From: Ruminiclostridium josui JCM 17888
Lineage (GTDB): Bacteria; Bacillota; Clostridia; Acetivibrionales; DSM-1351
Direction: 5' to 3'
Assembly (NCBI RefSeq): GCF_000526495.1
Contig: NZ_JAGE01000001.1
Location: 1,362,001 to 1,426,000, forward strand
Length of the DNA stretch: 64,000 nucleotides
Shown here: positions 54,039 to 62,142 of the stretch, one piece after another
How positions within the stretch are numbered: position 1 is the first letter of the stretch
Layout of the letters: the number at the start of each line of letters is the position of its first letter
Position numbers and translations under genes: made by a program
Notes under the pieces: generated by a model
Databases searched by the model: none
Told to the model about the DNA's origin: nothing
Seen by the model: the letters and a program-made list of their open reading frames with translations, nothing else

Positions 54039-55637
54039 ATGAATATTTTCAAACGGCTTGATATCGAACCATTTCACAGCGACTTTTCAAATTGCTTCGA
54101 AGAATGTATGATTTCTGTATCAAATTTCTATCAACGAAATTATATTTTGATGTATTCTCATGCATGGGGATTTGGGTTTGATATTGATAATTATAAAATA
54201 AATGGTACAGGAAATTCTATAAAAGATGACAGAGGTAGAGTATATGATCTTTATCATCTCTATCACGGCATTAAAATCTCCTTTCATGATATCAATAATC
54301 CTGAAAATGTAATCAAGATTATAATCAACCATATTGTTAATGGTAATCCTGCCGGAATCCTTATGGATACATTTTATTATTCCTGGGACCCCAATAAAAA
54401 CCAACATGGAAAGCACTGGTTCCTAATATCAGGCGTTGATACGGAAAAAGAAGTTTTTTACTGCACCGATCCCTACTTTTTGCAAAAAGATGCCCTACTT
54501 AGTTTTAATGATTTTATAAGTGGGTATCTTGGAGTATTGTTTACTTTTGAAATAACAAATAATGAAGTATCGGACTACAATTGGAAAGATCTTATATTCG
54601 CCATTTCAAAAAAGCTCAAAGGTGAAAACGGTGTAAAGAATATTTTCAGCAGTATGGAAGATTTTGCAGCTAGTGTTGAAAAAGGTTTTTGTATAGAAAA
54701 AGAAACCGAATCAACCAAGAGGGTCATTGACATGCCTTACTACGTTAACCTACAATCCGTGAATCGTGGAAGGCGACAGTACGCAAAATTTCTTGAGCAT
54801 ACAGCAGCAAGATACCATATCCCAGAACTACTCTCTATTTCTGAAAAGCTTAAACAGGTAAGCTATAAATGGGATGTATTGAGGGGAATTTTAACAAAGG
54901 CTATTCTGAGTAAAAATGAAGAAATTATTAAGTCTAAAATTCCACCTAGTATCAGAGAAATATCTGAGATTGAAAAGAAAATCCTCAATCATTTGATTAA
55001 AACCGCATCAGATAATTCACTGCTTAATTCCAATGTCTTTAACAACACAGAAAGCGTTTCTTATATACCTGAAAAAATTAATTATAGCAGCTATACATAT
55101 TTGGATTTGTCAAATTATTTCAACAATAAGGGTTTTGGAGCCTTATTGGACAAGAATGCAAAATCAAACCTAAATGGTACAGGAATGTTCTTTGTTTCTG
55201 ATGATATCCCTTCTAGTGAAATATGGGAAGTTGATAGCATGAAGTTTAGATTTCCAAATGTACTTGAAAGCCAATTTGACAATATTTCATGTTCTGGTCA
55301 AGACCTGGAGTTTTCTCCCATTGATTGCAGCAGTATTATGTTGCTCGGAACGGCAGACTTCGGGAGCTTTAAGGAATCAATAATTCTCAGGTTTATGGAC
55401 GGTAGTACAGAAGAAGTTATTATAGATTTTACAGAATTAATTTTTGAGCCACTGTTTGGTGAATCTGTCGCATGGGAAGGTAGAGCCTGTGAACTTCTTG
55501 ACGGCAAAATACAGGTTCGTAATTCCAAAGTAAAAATATTTTCAAAAACCTATAAATTGAGCAAACCAGGTAGGGTAAAAAGTCTTTCCCTTCCCTACCT
55601 TCCCAATATACATATATTCGCTATTACAATGGTATAA
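54039..55637 (+). CDS. BtrH-like papain-fold protein with C-terminal beta domain
   Basis: 532 residues. Residues 1-~165 resemble BtrH/C39-like folds: Cys pair in FSNCFEECMISV (~19-23), the cradle GNPAGILMDTFYYSWDP, then GKHWFLISGVDTEKEVFYCTDPYF, giving candidate Cys-His-Asp catalytic residues. Residues ~180-400 are helical; the last ~130 (CSGQDLEF through KSLSLPYLP) are a beta sandwich like carbohydrate- or NRPS-linked accessory domains. It is the second protein of this design in the window (see 16336-17445). Monocistronic, start after TGGGG. Role unknown; acyl or peptidyl transfer is conceivable. Confidence 0.55.
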   Translation: MNIFKRLDIEPFHSDFSNCFEECMISVSNFYQRNYILMYSHAWGFGFDIDNYKINGTGNSIKDDRGRVYDLYHLYHGIKISFHDINNPENVIKIIINHIVNGNPAGILMDTFYYSWDPNKNQHGKHWFLISGVDTEKEVFYCTDPYFLQKDALLSFNDFISGYLGVLFTFEITNNEVSDYNWKDLIFAISKKLKGENGVKNIFSSMEDFAASVEKGFCIEKETESTKRVIDMPYYVNLQSVNRGRRQYAKFLEHTAARYHIPELLSISEKLKQVSYKWDVLRGILTKAILSKNEEIIKSKIPPSIREISEIEKKILNHLIKTASDNSLLNSNVFNNTESVSYIPEKINYSSYTYLDLSNYFNNKGFGALLDKNAKSNLNGTGMFFVSDDIPSSEIWEVDSMKFRFPNVLESQFDNISCSGQDLEFSPIDCSSIMLLGTADFGSFKESIILRFMDGSTEEVIIDFTELIFEPLFGESVAWEGRACELLDGKIQVRNSKVKIFSKTYKLSKPGRVKSLSLPYLPNIHIFAITMV

Positions 55638-55648
55638 AGGGCTTAATG

Positions 55649-55906
55649 TTAGCTATTTCCATCTTTGTACCCTTCTATGTATAAAGCCTTGAATACTAAT
55701 TCGGATAAATCGTTGTTCAATTTATCGTATACTTCCAGAAGTTTTAGCTTGTCGTCACGTAAGTCATTGGCTATCCGCTTTCTGGTTTCAATTAATTGAT
55801 TCTGAAGTTCCATATAACTTATATTCAGACATTCTCTATTGCATACGGAAGCGATTTTGCCTTCTATTATATTATCAATTAATTTACCTCTGCTTTGGTC
55901 TCCCAT
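55649..55906 (-). CDS. Small helical protein under an SOS-type box
   Basis: 85 residues: a long amphipathic helix (ISYMELQNQLIETRKRIAND) and a second (LLEVYDKLNNDLSELVFKAL) ending in a YIEGYKDG motif; the length and ending resemble the DUF6809 group, but I cannot confirm it. A GAACATATGTTC LexA-type box and promoter lie about 55 bp upstream. This suggests induction by DNA damage. It adjoins the prophage lysis cassette and could be part of it or a host gene. Function unknown. Confidence 0.5.
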   Translation of the reverse strand: MGDQSRGKLIDNIIEGKIASVCNRECLNISYMELQNQLIETRKRIANDLRDDKLKLLEVYDKLNNDLSELVFKALYIEGYKDGNS

Positions 55907-55960
55907 CAGCCTTTTACCTCCAATTTAATTAGTACTCGCACTTATTCCTTGTCACAAAAA

Positions 55961-56009
55961 GAACATATGTTCTTTTATATAGTATAATACTGTTCTTAAT
56001 TTGATTCAA
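55961..56009 (-). promoter_or_regulatory. Promoter with LexA/SOS box
   Basis: Minus-strand TTGAAT (56004-56009), 17-bp spacer, TATACT (55981-55986); the LexA-type box GAACATATGTTC (55961-55972), within a perfect 20-bp palindrome (55957-55976), sits over the transcription start. Gram-positive LexA boxes have the GAAC-N4-GTTC core. Confidence 0.65.
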
Positions 56010-56055
56010 CCCCTTTTCCATTGTTTATTTTTAAATACAATTATGGTAAACTCTG

Positions 56056-56226
56056 CTATGACTTGTTAAGCTTTACCGCAAAGAAAAATGAAACTGCCAT
56101 TGTAGTCAAAGGTACTATTTCCTTGGCCTCCAGCCTTTCTGTAACAATAAACCCGATTAATGCCCCTGTCAAAACAAATGTAACTATTGTTTTTACATCA
56201 ATTAGCTTTGCTATTTTTTCTTTCAT
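56056..56226 (-). CDS. Small phage holin-like protein
   Basis: 56 residues: MKEKIAKLIDVKTIVTFVLT opening, one membrane helix (VTFVLTGALIGFIV) and a second (MAVSFFFAV) before KLNKS. Size, charge pattern and position right after the endolysin (overlap ATGA, 4 bp) fit a holin of clostridial prophages. Too short to appear in typical length-filtered gene lists. Confidence 0.7.
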   Translation of the reverse strand: MKEKIAKLIDVKTIVTFVLTGALIGFIVTERLEAKEIVPLTTMAVSFFFAVKLNKS

Positions 56227-56921
56227 GGCCTTTCTCCTTTCATTCTCTCAACTATATTCATCACAAAATCGGGGAAATATTCTTCTGTTTTAAGCTTTTT
56301 CAACCATATTTCAGGATTCTTCTGGGTAACTCGAACAGTTTCCTCTGCTGATTCAAAGTAATTGCCAAGTATCTTCTGACATATTTGAACCATTTCCCGT
56401 GCTTTTTCTTTTGTTTTGGGGCCTACAATCCCATCTACAGTAAGTCCTGTCACTGCTTGAAACTCTTTTATAGTCATGTCTTTTTTCTCTCCTTTTAAAA
56501 CACTGTCCCTTATTGCTTCCTTTTGAGAAAGGCTTAATCCGTTGTGCTCTAGAAGCTGAACATGCCAGGGTTCATAACTAATTGGTTTAATAAGTCCGTC
56601 TTTTATCAGTTCCTCATTCATAAGTTCTTTAAACCAACTGTCGCTGATATCCATGGCAATACAATAGCAATGATTGCTTTTTCCGTATGCAGCAGCAAGG
56701 CATTCCCCTTTTTTGCTGTACACAAAGCCATCTTCTCTCTGCCAGCTGCCAGGATTACTTGCTAAAACTTCTTTTGCTATTGTCTTTTGTTTATCAATAC
56801 TTCTATAGCCCGAGGTACAGAAGCAGTCCTTACCTTTTGCTATACATAGCACATTTACAGCGTTTATTAGTTTTGGGTATACACAGGCTTCATCCTTATA
56901 TTTAAACTTTACAGAAGGCAT
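56223..56921 (-). CDS. Prophage endolysin: M15 peptidase + peptidoglycan-binding domain
   Basis: 232 residues. The VanY/M15 Zn-peptidase signature is present: TSGYRSIDKQ (~39), YGKSNHCYCIAMDIS (~84, zinc His and Asp) and YEPWHVQLLEH (~120, EPWH). Residues ~150-180 carry a peptidoglycan-binding motif (FQAVTGLTVDGIVGPKTKEK). It cleaves stem peptides during phage lysis. The region QKEAIRDSVLKG is encoded by DNA (56500-56525) that matches a CRISPR spacer of this genome at 25 of 26 positions. Confidence 0.88.
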   Translation of the reverse strand: MPSVKFKYKDEACVYPKLINAVNVLCIAKGKDCFCTSGYRSIDKQKTIAKEVLASNPGSWQREDGFVYSKKGECLAAAYGKSNHCYCIAMDISDSWFKELMNEELIKDGLIKPISYEPWHVQLLEHNGLSLSQKEAIRDSVLKGEKKDMTIKEFQAVTGLTVDGIVGPKTKEKAREMVQICQKILGNYFESAEETVRVTQKNPEIWLKKLKTEEYFPDFVMNIVERMKGERP

Positions 56922-56932
56922 ATTATCTCATC

Positions 56933-57187
56933 TCACTTTCCTGAAAATTTCAAAGTCCCTACTATAGCCCCGATTACTGTTATTGCTGTAGTGAGTGCTT
57001 TAATAAGCTCCAGTACAATCGGAGACCATGTTTTGTTTTCTCCTTCGTTCCTCTTTTTGATATCTGTTTTTATTTCTGTTAAATCCTCTTTTATTTCCTT
57101 TACGTACACTTTTGCCTCGGTGTGGTTTTGCTCCAGAGTTCTGATTCTTTCTTCATTTATACAACGATATCCACACTCTCCCGTCAT
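56933..57187 (-). CDS. XhlA-like phage lysis protein
   Basis: 84 residues from MTGECGYRCINEERIRTLEQ; the true start follows AAAGGGGG. A coiled coil (VKEIKEDLTEIKTDIKKRN) is followed by one membrane helix (ALTTAITVIGAIVGTL), the XhlA layout of PBSX-type lysis cassettes, where it works with holin and endolysin. It begins the lysis cassette. Confidence 0.8.
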   Translation of the reverse strand: MTGECGYRCINEERIRTLEQNHTEAKVYVKEIKEDLTEIKTDIKKRNEGENKTWSPIVLELIKALTTAITVIGAIVGTLKFSGK

Positions 57188-57211
57188 TGACAAACCCCCT
57201 TTTTACATGGC

Positions 57212-57261
57212 AAAAGCCAAAAAAAGGATTACCCGTTTTGTTGGTAATCCTTTTTGGCTTT
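57212..57261. terminator. Bidirectional terminator in the prophage remnant
   Basis: AAAGCCAAAAAAAGGATTACC pairs with GGTAATCCTTTTTGGCTTT around a 9-nt loop; T and A runs on both sides. Confidence 0.8.
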
Positions 57262-57299
57262 GGTACTATTTAAACGTAATTCAATTATATATTCCTTCC

Positions 57300-58051
57300 T
57301 TATACATTAGTAAATAATGGTGTATCAGTAACTATTCTAAAATAGGTATTATCTGATGAACCTATTCCAAAACTAGTAATTGTCCCTAAATTACTATCGC
57401 CTGAATGTGTCATCCTAAGTTTGTAATTTCGTTTCTGTAATAAGACATTGTTTACATAACTTCCGCAATTTATAAGTTTATTTGCTTCATCTGATGCAAA
57501 ACATAAATCTTTCCATATATACAAAGGTGCTTCTGTAACAGGGTCTATAAGTTCAGCTTTAAAGTTGCGTTGATATATTTGGGAACCCGTCCGACTTGCT
57601 CTAAATGATAGGGTTGTAAAAAATATAGTCGCATTACATCTAAATGTAGGACTTGTCCAAACTCTATTTGACTCACTTATGGAAAAAGTCCATGATGGCA
57701 TAAATTGAGTTACACCGCTAGAAATACTAGTGTTATAAAATATGTTTGTTGCTATGCCCGTATCTGTTAGAGATTCGGATGGACAAAAAAAACTTCACGT
57801 GCTGTTCCTGTAACTAATCCATTTTCAGTCCCAATAGTATAAGGTGCAATTACCTTATCCGCAGTTGCATTACCATATTCCCCCCCTTCACCCAATAACT
57901 GAAAATTTTCTCCATCGCTTATAAATGAATAAATGCCTGCTTTTGGCTTAAAATCTTCACCATTAGGTTTTTTTAAACGCCTTGCTGTTCCATCAGATGA
58001 AATATTCAAAGTAGCTAGTCCTGTGGTTGGTTTTTTCAACCTTTGCTTCAA
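57300..58051 (-). pseudogene. Phage tail-fibre/appendage gene with a poly-T frameshift
   Basis: Two frames joined: LKKPTTGLATLNISSDGTAR through NATADKVIAPYTIGTENGLV to GTAREVFF, then, after a T8 run at about 57786-57793, CPSESLTDTGIATNIFYNTS onward to the stop at 57300. Adding one T (or removing two) restores a single reading frame. A slippery tract in a receptor-binding gene could allow phase variation; decay or sequencing error are alternatives. The 5' end (58051) lies inside a truncated tail-tube gene, so the fibre's own N-terminus is missing. I infer it is a remnant. Confidence 0.7.
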
Positions 58052-58151
58052 GATTTATAGCCTGCATAAAATTATATCTTTTATCCTCTATAGTAACGTA
58101 ACATTCTGCTAAAGATGCACTTACAGCATCCTTTCCATTCATTGTCTGCAT
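57993..58151 (-). pseudogene. Truncated tail-tube gene (XkdM-like N-terminus)
   Basis: 52 residues from MQTMNGKDAVSASLAECYVT then NFMQAINLEAKVEK, which I recognise as the N-terminus of XkdM-type tail-tube proteins (normally ~140-150 residues, next to the sheath). After EAKVEK the sequence becomes a tail-fibre gene in another frame. RBS AAGGAG lies 8-9 nt before this ATG. A deletion thus removed most of the tail module between tube and fibre. Confidence 0.7.
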
Positions 58152-58172
58152 ATTCATCCGCTCCTTTTTTTA

Positions 58173-59474
58173 TTATTGTACAACCGTTGTCATATAAAGC
58201 TGTTCCATAGAATTCATAATGGTAACAGCATCCTGAATTACTATAGCCCTTTTGCTGTCTCCCTTTGCAACAACGACATCTTCAGGCTTAAAATTTTCAA
58301 TAGCCCTTATGCTTTGAAGCTCCTGATGATGTTTTACAACATCATTCCAGAAGGAGATTCTCCCCGCTGCATCATTTGGAACATTGCCGTTGTATTTAGT
58401 GTTAAACAGAACAGCAATATCGTTTGCAATCTGATCAAGAACCCTGATTGTCTGATTTCTTCCGAAATCGCTGTTCTTGTCATCGGTGTAAGATACATAG
58501 CTGTTGATATCCTCTAATACACGAATATCATCCCCAACCCTGTGAAGAATAAATTTCCCTTCTGAAACAGCAGATTCGAGCTCGCTTTGTCTAAAATCTG
58601 CATTAACAGTAAACTCACCGTCATATACTTTGTTTGTGTTGCTCTTATTTACCGGACATCCTGCTGACATGCCTGTTACCCAGTAAACCAATGCTGACGG
58701 AGTAGTTTCATCTGCAACATCGTTTTGAACATTAATAATACCTTCATAATCTGCCGGTGTTTTGTAAAGAACCGTCTGGAACTTAACTCCCGCTTCATCC
58801 CTCATTCTCTTTGTAAACTCAACAAACAAGTCTGTTATCTCTGGGGATGTTTCCAGACATCCAAGAGTATTAAAGGAATAGGACTCTATCTTGTCCAAGA
58901 AATTCTGATAATCCTCACCAGCAATATCTTCGCCGTTAGTCCCCCCAACCAGCTGTATTCCGCTTGTTAATTCAATTTCACTAACAATAAAATCAACAAA
59001 ATTATTAGGAACAAGTTCCTCCATACTTGAAACCGTTTGAGAATCTACTCTAGTTAATCCCAAGAATGTCTGAACATCAAATTTGCTCGTATTATTAACA
59101 TTCTGTGCAATAACAATTTTGAGATCATTTCCTTTTGTTCCTGAATATTTTGCAGTAGCATATTTACATGCGGCCTTCTGCCCTTTATTGAGCTTGTAAA
59201 AATATCCGGCTCTTATATGCCTGAATAAGTCTCTGAGCCCTTTTAATTTCTCATCCTTTAAGTCGTAACCGAAAAGTTTTAGGGAATCCTTACGAAAGCT
59301 GTCTGCATCTACTTTAAAAATCTCTCCGTCAACACCCCAATCAAGAATCAGCGGCATTGCCACATATCCCCTTTCACTTAATGCTGCCGTTGCTCTGGAT
59401 GTGCTTACAAAATTAATGTAGCTTCCAGGTAAAACCTTGTTTTGCTTAAAAAAAGTTCCTCCTCCAAGTGCCAT
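58173..59474 (-). CDS. Contractile tail sheath protein (XkdK-like)
   Basis: 433 residues, complete. Sheath features: MALGGGTFFKQNKVLPGSYI at the N-terminus, GYVAMPLILDWG, VTGMSAGCPVNKSNTNKVYD, LESAVSEGKFILHRVGDDIRVLEDINS and the C-terminal NSMEQLYMTTVVQ. In PBSX and related phages this protein forms the contractile tail. It is intact although the tube gene downstream is truncated, so functional tails are unlikely. Confidence 0.92.
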   Translation of the reverse strand: MALGGGTFFKQNKVLPGSYINFVSTSRATAALSERGYVAMPLILDWGVDGEIFKVDADSFRKDSLKLFGYDLKDEKLKGLRDLFRHIRAGYFYKLNKGQKAACKYATAKYSGTKGNDLKIVIAQNVNNTSKFDVQTFLGLTRVDSQTVSSMEELVPNNFVDFIVSEIELTSGIQLVGGTNGEDIAGEDYQNFLDKIESYSFNTLGCLETSPEITDLFVEFTKRMRDEAGVKFQTVLYKTPADYEGIINVQNDVADETTPSALVYWVTGMSAGCPVNKSNTNKVYDGEFTVNADFRQSELESAVSEGKFILHRVGDDIRVLEDINSYVSYTDDKNSDFGRNQTIRVLDQIANDIAVLFNTKYNGNVPNDAAGRISFWNDVVKHHQELQSIRAIENFKPEDVVVAKGDSKRAIVIQDAVTIMNSMEQLYMTTVVQ

Positions 59475-59475
59475 A

Positions 59476-59676
59476 TTAATTCACCTTTCCTTTCAAAAAA
59501 TTGTTTATTGAATTATCAACCTCATCAAAGCTGTACATTTTATTACTCTCAAGCAGCACATTTAACAAGTCCTTTCGGCCTGCGTACCGTTTGCAGGAAA
59601 TAATCTGTTCCTTTGAAAAGATTGGTACTTCTGAAGCTTTTGCGTTATTATTCGATTTACTTTTCTTTAAATTCAT
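59476..59676 (-). CDS. Small phage protein upstream of the sheath gene
   Basis: 66 residues: EVPIFSKEQIISCKRYAGRK, then DLLNVLLESNKMYSFDEVDN and INNFLKGKVN. This conserved pattern is found just before sheath genes in PBSX-like clostridial prophages. It overlaps the upstream gene by 4 bp (ATGA) and ends 1 bp before the sheath gene. Role unknown, perhaps tail assembly. Confidence 0.7.
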   Translation of the reverse strand: MNLKKSKSNNNAKASEVPIFSKEQIISCKRYAGRKDLLNVLLESNKMYSFDEVDNSINNFLKGKVN

Positions 59677-60113
59677 ACGAGATAATCACTCCTTTTTAGA
59701 CCGCATTCCATAGCAATACTTTCCATAGTCTCTTCTGGCGGTGTTTCTTTATAAACATAGAAATTGTAATTAACGTAAAAATGCAACACACCCTCAACAA
59801 CCTCGCAGCTCATTTTGGAGCCTCTGTACAAATCAGATTCTATTAAAATGGATTCCAATGTGTCATAGAGCCTATCTGCCGCCTGACAAATCTCTGTATT
59901 TTTGTTTGTTGTTCCAGGAACATATTTGATTGTGAATCGCTGTTCTCTGTAATACCTCCTACTTGTTATTTGCTTTTGACTGAAATTGTTAAGGGCAATA
60001 AAAAAGCAAGGTGTAACAATCCCCTGCTCCGTCTCTTCCTTATATACCGCAACTGAGCTACCAAAATTCTGGTTAAGCTTAGCTGCAATTGCATCAATAA
60101 CTTCAATTAAAAT
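59673..60113 (-). CDS. Phage tail-completion protein (DUF6838-like), start unclear
   Basis: 146 residues read from an ATT at 60113: IDAIAAKLNQNFGSSVAVYK, PCFFIALNNFSQKQITSRRY, TIKYVPGTTNKNTEICQAAD, and VYKETPPEETMESI. It fits the tail-terminator-like DUF6838 group. No ATG, GTG or TTG exists in frame upstream before a stop; GGGAGGGG is 6 nt before the ATT. Either ATT is used, or the 5' end was damaged when the head-gene region upstream was lost. A TTG at 59858 would give only 61 residues. Confidence 0.65.
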   Translation of the reverse strand: MLIEVIDAIAAKLNQNFGSSVAVYKEETEQGIVTPCFFIALNNFSQKQITSRRYYREQRFTIKYVPGTTNKNTEICQAADRLYDTLESILIESDLYRGSKMSCEVVEGVLHFYVNYNFYVYKETPPEETMESIAMECGLKRSDYLV

Positions 60114-60175
60114 ACAAACCCCTCCCTGTTGTTTGAAATGTAATTAGCATGTAACTAACCTCCTCACTGACTTTT

Positions 60176-60250
60176 AGACAACAAAAAAGGAACCGGAATA
60201 TTTATCCGCTCCCCATTTCAAGTTCCTTTTGCAATATTTTGTTGTCTCTT
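60176..60250 (-). terminator. Terminator after the phage sigma-like gene
   Basis: Minus-strand nested stems AGACAACAAAA/TTTTTTGTTGTCT and AAAAGGAAC/GTTCCTTTT enclosing a loop, followed by AAAAG; a T-run lies within the right arm. Confidence 0.5.
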
Positions 60251-60260
60251 TTTACAAATA

Positions 60261-60716
60261 CTATTTTACATCATATATGCTGGTATTTTTTGGTATTGTT
60301 TTTAGAAATTTATCATGTTTTTTTCTTACGGTCTCCCATGAGAAACTCATACATTCCCCAGTCTGCTCCCAAGTCAATCCGTCTATGTAGCGATAAACCA
60401 TTATCTGTCTTATGGTACTGTCTTCAATACTTTCTATAAATTCATAGGCCTTGTTGACCTTTTCCATTAGACTTTGTGTTTTTAATCTTATTCGTATTCC
60501 AATTTCATTCCTCTCCTTAATACACTCCTCAGACATTTCCTCACGACCTATGATGGTAAAGGATCTTGGCAGATAGGGGAACTGTGCCATACTTCCTCTT
60601 ACTTTGTCTGTAACAATGGTTTCCTGGTCTCCATAGCATAATTCCTGAAGCTTCTGAGTCAACTGCTTGATTTCTTTTTTTAACTTAATTATCTGACTTA
60701 ATTCTTCTTTTATCAT
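60261..60716 (-). CDS. Phage late-gene regulator, DUF1492/ArpU-like sigma-type HTH
   Basis: 151 residues from MIKEELSQIIKLKKEIKQLT, with AAAGGAG before this ATG. A coiled N-terminal half and a C-terminal HTH resembling sigma-70 region 4: RQIMVYRYIDGLTWEQTGECMS and SWETVRKKHDKFL. Such proteins activate late operons in Gram-positive phages. It lies just before where head genes would be expected; these are absent. Confidence 0.8.
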   Translation of the reverse strand: MIKEELSQIIKLKKEIKQLTQKLQELCYGDQETIVTDKVRGSMAQFPYLPRSFTIIGREEMSEECIKERNEIGIRIRLKTQSLMEKVNKAYEFIESIEDSTIRQIMVYRYIDGLTWEQTGECMSFSWETVRKKHDKFLKTIPKNTSIYDVK

Positions 60717-60750
60717 ATTTGTCTCCTTTTTATAACCTGTGTCTGTTTTA

Positions 60751-60938
60751 TTCCCATTTGGGAACATAGGGTTTATAGAACTTTTCTGATTAATTTATAC
60801 ATAGTATCCACAAGGGGATAAATCAACTTTCAAATGTAATAATGTCTCATATTGGGAACAATAAAATAATAACATCCTGACTATTCAATGTCAATGAAAA
60901 ATTCTCCGTTTGGAAAATAAAATTTGCATTTGGGAACA
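60751..60938. promoter_or_regulatory. Divergent operator region with repeated TTGGGAACA sites
   Basis: CATTTGGGAACA occurs exactly at 60755-60766 and 60927-60938, with a variant ATTGGGAACA at 60851-60860; the first is part of the palindrome TTCCCATTTGGGAA (60751-60764). These lie between the sigma-type gene (minus) and the XRE repressor (plus), as expected of prophage operators. Confidence 0.55.
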
Positions 60939-60984
60939 AAAGATGTATAATATAATTGTTACGACTTACGCAGGAGGGTTTAAA

Positions 60985-61311
60985 ATGGCATCTATTAATG
61001 AAAGAATAAAAGAGCTGAGAACCTCTAGAGGTTTTTCAGTTGATGAATTTGCAAAAATACTTGGCATTCATAGAAGTTCTGTTTATAGATATGAAGGAGA
61101 AAACGAAAAAGAGACTAGAGATGTCCCTATGAGTCTGGCTATATTAATTTCTAAAAAATTCAACGTAAGCCTTGATTGGCTTGGAGGCTTAACTGATACA
61201 AAGCAGCCGGAATTAAGTGCAAAAGAACTTACAGAAGTGTATTTCTCCCTAAATGAGGAAGCAAAAAAAGAGTTATTTAACTACGCAAATTATTTAAAAA
61301 GTAAAGTGTAA
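60985..61311 (+). CDS. XRE-family (CI-like) phage repressor
   Basis: 108 residues from MASINERIKELRTSRGFSVD; AGGAGGG precedes this ATG. HTH region: SVDEFAKILGIHRSSVYRYE, then MSLAILISKKFNVSLDWLGG, typical of HTH_3 repressors; the C-terminal part (KELTEVYFSLNEEAKKEL) is a dimerisation helix region, without a self-cleavage domain. It is divergent from the DUF1492 gene and probably controls the prophage remnant. Confidence 0.85.
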   Translation: MASINERIKELRTSRGFSVDEFAKILGIHRSSVYRYEGENEKETRDVPMSLAILISKKFNVSLDWLGGLTDTKQPELSAKELTEVYFSLNEEAKKELFNYANYLKSKV

Positions 61312-61371
61312 AAGGACGACATTTTAAAATAATTTAAATCAAAACCAAATGTATTATATAAGTCTCATAAA

Positions 61372-61409
61372 ATAAATAAAGGACTGAGATTATATCTCAA
61401 TCCTTTATT
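61372..61409. terminator. Terminator between tRNA-Leu and the XRE gene
   Basis: AATAAAGGATTGAGAT pairs with ATCTCAGTCCTTTATT (one wobble) around ATA, with T and A runs. Serves the minus-strand tRNA and possibly the repressor gene. Confidence 0.8.
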
Positions 61410-61498
61410 TGGTGCCGAAGACCGGAATCGAACCGGTACGGGGTGTTAGCCCCGCAGGATTTTAAGTCCTGTGCGTCTGCCAGTTCCGCCACTTCGGC
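61410..61498 (-). tRNA. tRNA-Leu (anticodon TAA)
   Basis: Acceptor GCCGAAG/CTTCGGC, anticodon loop CTTAAAA, a long class II variable arm (CGGGGCTAACACCCCG region), T arm GGTTCGATTCC and encoded CCA. Adjacent to the prophage remnant, which might have used it, but I found no duplicated tRNA end. Confidence 0.94.
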
Positions 61499-61525
61499 AT
61501 ATCAAAATCAACCGGCGACTAGCTT

Positions 61526-61555
61526 ATTATAATACTATATCATGCCAGATGTCAA
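61526..61555 (-). promoter_or_regulatory. Promoter of tRNA-Leu
   Basis: Minus-strand TTGACA (61550-61555), 18-bp spacer, TATAAT (61526-61531). Confidence 0.8.
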
Positions 61556-61591
61556 CACCTATTTGTCCAATTTTTTTATAAGTCATACAAT

Positions 61592-62023
61592 TTAGTATTG
61601 TGCAGACTTTCTATATCCACTACTGCCACGTTTGGATTCGACACTTTTTTTCAGGTCATGCAATTTTTCATCGCTATCCTTCAGAAATTTTGCCAAACGG
61701 TCTTCAAAGGAAGCATTAGAGGAATTATTTTTCCCTGCATTCCAATCAAGCTCTACCGGCGGTCTGGATTTAACTATGGTGGGGTTTTCTTCAATAGCTT
61801 TTTTAATTGATAGACTTACCTTACCATTCGTATCAATAGATAAAACCTTAACTTTTACTATCTGATTTTCTTTTAGATGAGCACTAACATCTTTAACGTA
61901 TTCTTGAGCTACTTCAGAAATGTGAACAAGTCCTGTTTTTCCTTCGGGTAGTTGGACGAATGCCCCAAATGCTGTAATACCAGTCACTTTACCCTCAACA
62001 ATCTTACCTACTTCAAGTGGCAT
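61592..62023 (-). CDS. S1 RNA-binding domain protein (YabR-like)
   Basis: 143 residues from MPLEVGKIVEGKVTGITAFG. S1 domain at residues 1-~72 (AFGAFVQLPEGKTGLVHISE, VKVKVLSIDTNGKVSLSIKK), then a charged, low-complexity tail. The YabR class binds RNA and may act in translation or RNA decay. GAGGAGG lies 12 nt before the ATG. It sits in the conserved hup-rqcP-yabP-yabQ-divIC-yabR order. Confidence 0.9.
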   Translation of the reverse strand: MPLEVGKIVEGKVTGITAFGAFVQLPEGKTGLVHISEVAQEYVKDVSAHLKENQIVKVKVLSIDTNGKVSLSIKKAIEENPTIVKSRPPVELDWNAGKNNSSNASFEDRLAKFLKDSDEKLHDLKKSVESKRGSSGYRKSAQY

Positions 62024-62142
62024 AAAATAAGAAATCCTCCTCAACAACAGCCATAGATAAGCAATCATAATGTACAAAATATTGTACATTGCTTAAAAGC
62101 AATTCGATTATATATCATATAATATAATCCGTCAAGCAATTG

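Noticed and set aside
61410-61498. tRNA-Leu as the attachment site of the prophage remnant
   Set aside because: No second copy of the tRNA 3' end was seen anywhere between 53 and 61 kb, and no integrase gene is present there.
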